Source: Ciona savignyi
Taxonomy: Eukaryota > Chordata > Ascidiacea > Phlebobranchia > Cionidae
NCBI GenBank assembly: GCA_000149265.1
Contig: CH003313.1
Location: forward strand, 3,128,307 to 3,192,306
Length of the DNA: 64,000 bases
Reading direction: 5' to 3'
Position 1 is the first letter of the stretch. Every line of letters starts with the position of its first letter. Both the position numbers and the translations under genes were made by a program. A model generated the notes under the pieces. That model saw only the letters and a list, made by a program, of their open reading frames with translations, was not told where the DNA came from and ran no database searches. Shown one piece after another: positions 59,652-64,000 of this stretch.

Positions 59652-62600
59652 ATGGCATACAATGAAAGGGGAAATTATGGACAAAAGTAAGTTAAATGTG
59701 TTGTAATAAATGAAGCATACAAGTGTGGCAAATTTTATTAAATTCTGGCAATGCCTGATTCGTTTTTTAAGGCAAGCACGAATGGAGCCTGGGTGCCAGC
59801 ATGGCAAATGCTGCTCAATGTTATATATCTTGTTCCAAATCTAGGGTGGGCACATTTTTTAAATTACGGCCAAAATTATTTTATACTTCTACTGGTGGGC
59901 CAAGTGATCGAGCCGCCACTCACATATAGTTATAAGCCTTGTTGCTGTTAATAAAAACATATAAATATTTGGTACATTACTGCTTAAAACCAGAATGCAA
60001 TGTTGCTTAAAGCGACGGAGAAATATAGTTGTGACATCATAATTTAGCTGTTTGTATCACTATTAAGTCTTGCAACAGGTCGATAACATCTGGTGGGTCA
60101 CAATAAAAGACCTGTTGCTCCGGATTTGGCCCACAGGCTGCACTTTGCACATGTCTAATCTAAATGCACCATCAAAGATGCTTTTATTAGTTGTTAATTT
60201 TCCATTTGTTAAATTTCTTCGTTGCTAGATAAAGTTTATCTATCATCCGGCTGAGCACCTGCAAGGTGGCAGTGAGAAAATTGGGTGGTTGATATTTGAT
60301 AGGATATTCCTGTTTATTCCCATGAATGGGAAAAGTGAGGGGGTTAACATACGTCAATCGTCAAAAAGGTACCACACCCATATAATAAAGGAACCCATAA
60401 TCCCACACCTTATATAACAAAAGAACCAATAATAATCTTTGTGTATGTCTATGGTAGACCTTGCAGTCTTATGACTTAGAAGAGTGGCTCATATTCCAAA
60501 TTAATAACCTGGTTGAAAATGAACAGAAGTGCCATTTCTGATTTTATATTTGGTGCAATTATGATGAAAATGTGTGGGTGCTTTAAAGACAGGACTAGAC
60601 TTGAGCCCAGCATATCCACAAGGAGATATTGTTGCAAACTGAGTTCCCAAATTTTATAAATCGCAAGCCAAACCATAGATTGTTGGACATCCCTCACCAA
60701 ACCTTAAATAAAGTACTTTATCATGAATAAATTTAAGATAGCAGGATTGATTTTGCATTAAATTACAAAGAAAAATACACTAAAACTATTATTATTCCTT
60801 TGTTGCACACAAACTCACCCATGTATGTTGAGCAGTTATGGTGGAGGTGGAGGGTACAGAGGGGGGCGGGGCAACCAACGACCTCCTGTTGACCTTCCCA
60901 CGGAGCCCCCCTTCACTTGTTTTGTTGGAAATCTTCCTCCAGGAACTGTCCAAGGAGATATCGACCTTATTTTTAATGAATTGCAGGTATGTACAATATG
61001 CATGTGTATGATCTATCTCGCAGTACTTAAAAATGTTGTTTTTATGTTTTTAAGTCATGTTTAAACTTGAGACTGATTTTAACTTGTGGTAGCTTGATTT
61101 CTTGTCATTTTTTTCTAAATTAGCCATTCCCTGTATAGCAATAGATAATATATTGAGAATTAGTTTGTTCATAATTCAGACTATAGTAAATAACCACATA
61201 TGGATTAGTATAATAGCTCTGTTAATGAAATGATGTAAAAAAAATTTTGCAGATCAAAAATATTCGAATGGTCAGAGACCGCGAAACCGACAAGTTTAAA
61301 GGTTTGAGTAACATCAGTTCTGAATCCGGCACTATGCAATTGTATAAATACTAATATTGTTGGGCATGGAGTGGACTGCACGTTTTATAATTATTTAAAA
61401 GAGTTCATTCTTAAATATCTNNNNNNNNNNNNNNNNNNNNNNNNNNNNNNNNNNNNNNNNNNNNNNNNNNNNNNNNNNNNNNNNNNNNNNNNNNNNNNNN
61501 NNNNNNNNNNNNNNNNNNNNNNNNNNNNNNNNNNNNNNNNNNNNNNNNNNNNNNNNNNNNNNNNNNNNNNNNNNNNNNNNNNNNNNNNNNNNNNNNNNNN
61601 NNNNNNNNNNNNNNNNNNNNNNNNNNNNNNNNNNNNNNNNNNNNNNNNNNNNNNNNNNNNNNNNNNNNNNNNNNNNNNNNNNNNNNNNNNNNNNNNNNNN
61701 NNNNNNNNNNNNNNNNNNNNNNNNNNNNNNNGACACATAATTTATGTTAATGTTTTTAGGGTTATTAATAAAAAAAAAAAGAAATAATTTTATTTTCCTA
61801 AATTTTATCTATTTTGGGCAAACTGTGTGTTAATTCTTATTGGTTTTTCTATTCACAATGATAAAACATGAATATCCTATCCCTATTCTGTATAAAAAAA
61901 TATTAACAATCAAGTGTGGCATGTTATGCTTTATATTACTCGTGTTAATCACTACCATTGTATGTCATTCCAGGCACCAACTTGATGTTTTATTTAAACT
62001 TACTGAGAACATATTTGATTGATTTTCAGCAATTTGAAGACCAGTACCTCCGTGTGAACGTGGCGGAACAGAAGAGAGGCGGGGGTAGAGGGGGAGGGAG
62101 GGGTGGAAGAGGGGGAAACCCCGGCCGTGGAGGTATGTTCTACAAATCATTTAATATGTGAAAAAAAAAGAACTGAAATTTCCAATTTTTAAATAGATTT
62201 ATATATTTTTTTAAAAAACTGAAATTTATGTTTTTTTATAGCAATATAGTGGTGAGGTAAACATGTTGGGTTGTTGTTGTCTGACATGTCTGGCCACTTT
62301 TCGCCATCATATGATTTTATGCTTTTCCAAATACTTTATCTATAGAATAGTTCATACAGGCAGTGGAAGGTAACGGCAAAAAAATTATAATTCTTGTTAT
62401 AATTACCATCACTAGGACTCGAAAAAAGGTTTTAAATATTTTAATTAAAATTTTATAATTAAAATTCAGTTTTCTCCAATATGAGAACTTTATTTGGATT
62501 ACAACCAAAAATATTCATGTTGTATTAGAATCCAATTTAAATGTCAATTCTGGAATGGACATCTCTAATTCTAACTGTGCTAATCACAGGACAGCGCAAC

Positions 62601-63973
62601 CATGACTACGACTCCAACCGCGGTGGTGGTGGTGGGGGCTACAGGGGGCGCGGAAGAGGGGGTTACAATGAGGGAAGCTTCGATAACTACGGACGGCAGC
62701 AATACGGGAACGAGAGGAATTTTGGAGGAGCAGATTACGGTGGTGGGTACGGTGGGAGGCGAGACAGGGATGGGGGGCGGGAGAAATATCAGAGCTACGA
62801 AGCTGCGCCCAAGGAGCAATATACGTCATCAGGTTTGTACATTGTGGTCTTGCTGTCTAGGAAGATTAAATATGAGAAACGTATAGCTTGTATACTAAAA
62901 ATCTGTAGAAATATCATTAAACCTGTAATAGCTCCAACAACCCAACTGCGAGTACTTCCTGTTCTTATAAAATCACAGTAACCAATGCACTATAAGTGCT
63001 AACTTATAATCAAATACACATATCACATTGACTGTTAAACCATAAGTGCTAACTTATGCTGCCTTATTATCCTAATATTCTCTTTTAGGAGTCTGTTTAC
63101 CCCAGTAAAGTATAATATAAAGTATTTTTGTTTCGTTTACATGTACACACTTCCTTAAGTATGCTTTACGAACCACAAGCATGGTAATGTATTGTTATGC
63201 GTAACATCATTATCATGCGGTTCACAACCTACCAAGGTTGTCCAATGCATTGCATACGAGTCAAACGTGTGTCAGATCATTTCACCCCCATTGGAGTTCA
63301 AGCACCACTGCAGATTATCAGTGCTGCGTAAATATCCGATGGGGATATTTCAAGTTTGAATAAATTGTACTATTTTGTGGGATCCATTGTCGATGTGGCA
63401 GGTCTCTGTGCATAGATGTATCATGTAGTAAAACTACCCTAGCTCTAAAGTTTCTGGTTCTAAACCGACCACTTACTATTGTCTGTATGTGGATAAATGC
63501 TGTGTGCAAAATAAAGTTCTAACTTGTGCAACTAGACTAAGGACAGTGAGGCAATGCCTCAATCATATACAACACACTGCAATAGGTTTGGCAAATGAAC
63601 TGTAGGCGTGAGTTAATATTATTAGATAGCAAAAAATTCTTGAACATTATTTCTCCACTGGCCAGTATAGAAATAAACATCCATTATATTATTTTTAATT
63701 CTGCTAATTCAGTTATACCTCCTTGTAATATCACTTTTAACTATGGTTGTGCCTCCTTTATCAGATTCAAGTGCTCGACCGCGTCTTAAGCTGCAAAAAC
63801 GGACGGTCGGCAAACCAGTCAACGCCATCGCCAACCCAAACTCTGCTATATTTGGTGGAGCGCGACCGAGAGAGGAAATTATGGCCGAGAAAGGTCTTGA
63901 AGATCTTGAAAAGCATGTGGAAGAGAAACTTATCATCCAGGAGCGGAAAATTGAAGAATTATCGACGGAATAA
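59652..63973 (+). CDS. EIF4H: Eukaryotic translation initiation factor 4H
   Basis: RNA-binding cofactor that stimulates the eIF4A helicase during scanning. Exons found: 59652-59686, 60836-60986, 61253-61301, 62030-62132, 62590-62832, 63765-63973; one more, carrying the middle of the RRM including RNP1, must lie in the gap 61421-61731. After a glycine-rich start the RRM opens with [24 protein letters not shown], here split as [20 protein letters not shown], and continues [16 protein letters not shown]. It resumes with [10 protein letters not shown]. Long RGG/GYGG-type repeats follow in the two exons after the gap. The ending has [14 protein letters not shown] and [15 protein letters not shown], the eIF4H/4B C-terminal signature. 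About 30 extra charged residues follow ([14 protein letters not shown]...), a likely coiled coil longer than in the human protein. An acceptor-like 'catttttta g' site lies 20 bases before the ATG. Confidence 0.94.
59842..60158. mobile_element. hAT-type miniature element
   Basis: Starts 'agggtgggcacatttttt' and ends near 'ttgcacatgtct'. It shares 'atcgagccgccactca' and 'ccggatttggccc' with the element at 48556-48827. It lies in eIF4H intron 1. Exact ends are uncertain. Confidence 0.6.
60297..60364 (-). repeat. SINE fragment, reverse
   Basis: 'tgataggatattcctgttta' through 'gtcaatcgtca', in eIF4H intron 1. Forward 3' scraps of the same family lie at 61840-61888 and about 63550-63595 in later introns. 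Confidence 0.75.
61421..61731. other. Assembly gap (311 N)
   Basis: A sized gap in eIF4H. The phase left by exon 61253-61301 (one base over) and taken up by exon 62030-62132 (phase 0) shows that an exon of length 3n+2 is missing here. Confidence 0.97.
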
Positions 63974-64000
63974 GTTGCGAACACTCGCTGACTAACTTGT

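Overview
The window is animal nuclear DNA, most likely from a solitary ascidian (Ciona or a close relative). The genes are split by many short introns with GT-AG borders. The products are metazoan: semaphorin, nicolin-1, a ZP-domain protein, eIF4H. A tRNA-headed SINE with an ATCCT-type tail, resembling the tRNA-derived SINE family described from Ciona, occurs more than 20 times. The species call is an inference. All gene models were assembled by hand from reading frames, splice signals and codon phase. Every junction listed keeps the reading frame open.

Layout. Positions 1-7117 hold no supported gene, only a pyrimidine/AT tandem repeat at the edge and a small hAT-type element. Positions 7118-21964 (+) carry a class 6-type transmembrane semaphorin whose first exon(s) were not found. 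One of its introns contains an unrecognised single-exon gene (14627-16162, +, 511 aa). Four minus-strand genes follow: a secreted phospholipase A2 (23713-26456), nicolin-1 (27846-30087), a membrane-anchored cysteine-rich protein resembling the I-mfa family (31733-35882, with a piggyBac-type element in an intron), and a 14-exon NRF-6-like acyltransferase (36896-45281).

Head to head with the acyltransferase is a plus-strand ZP-domain membrane protein (46270-50612). Next is a duplicated region with two copies of a tiny gene for a secreted four-cysteine peptide (52813-53526 and 57675-58215), mixed with a third truncated copy of the flanking DNA, a copied acyltransferase exon, a gypsy gag remnant and a hAT element. 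The window ends with eIF4H (59652-63973, +), one RRM exon of which lies in an assembly gap.

There is no sign that the genes form one pathway. Several encode cell-surface or secreted proteins (semaphorin, PLA2, ZP protein, peptides), two have basic intracellular roles (nicolin-1 in tubulin polyglutamylation, eIF4H in translation initiation). Nine of nine genes whose start codon could be placed have a 3' splice-site-like sequence 2-20 bases before the ATG, as expected for spliced-leader trans-splicing in ascidians.
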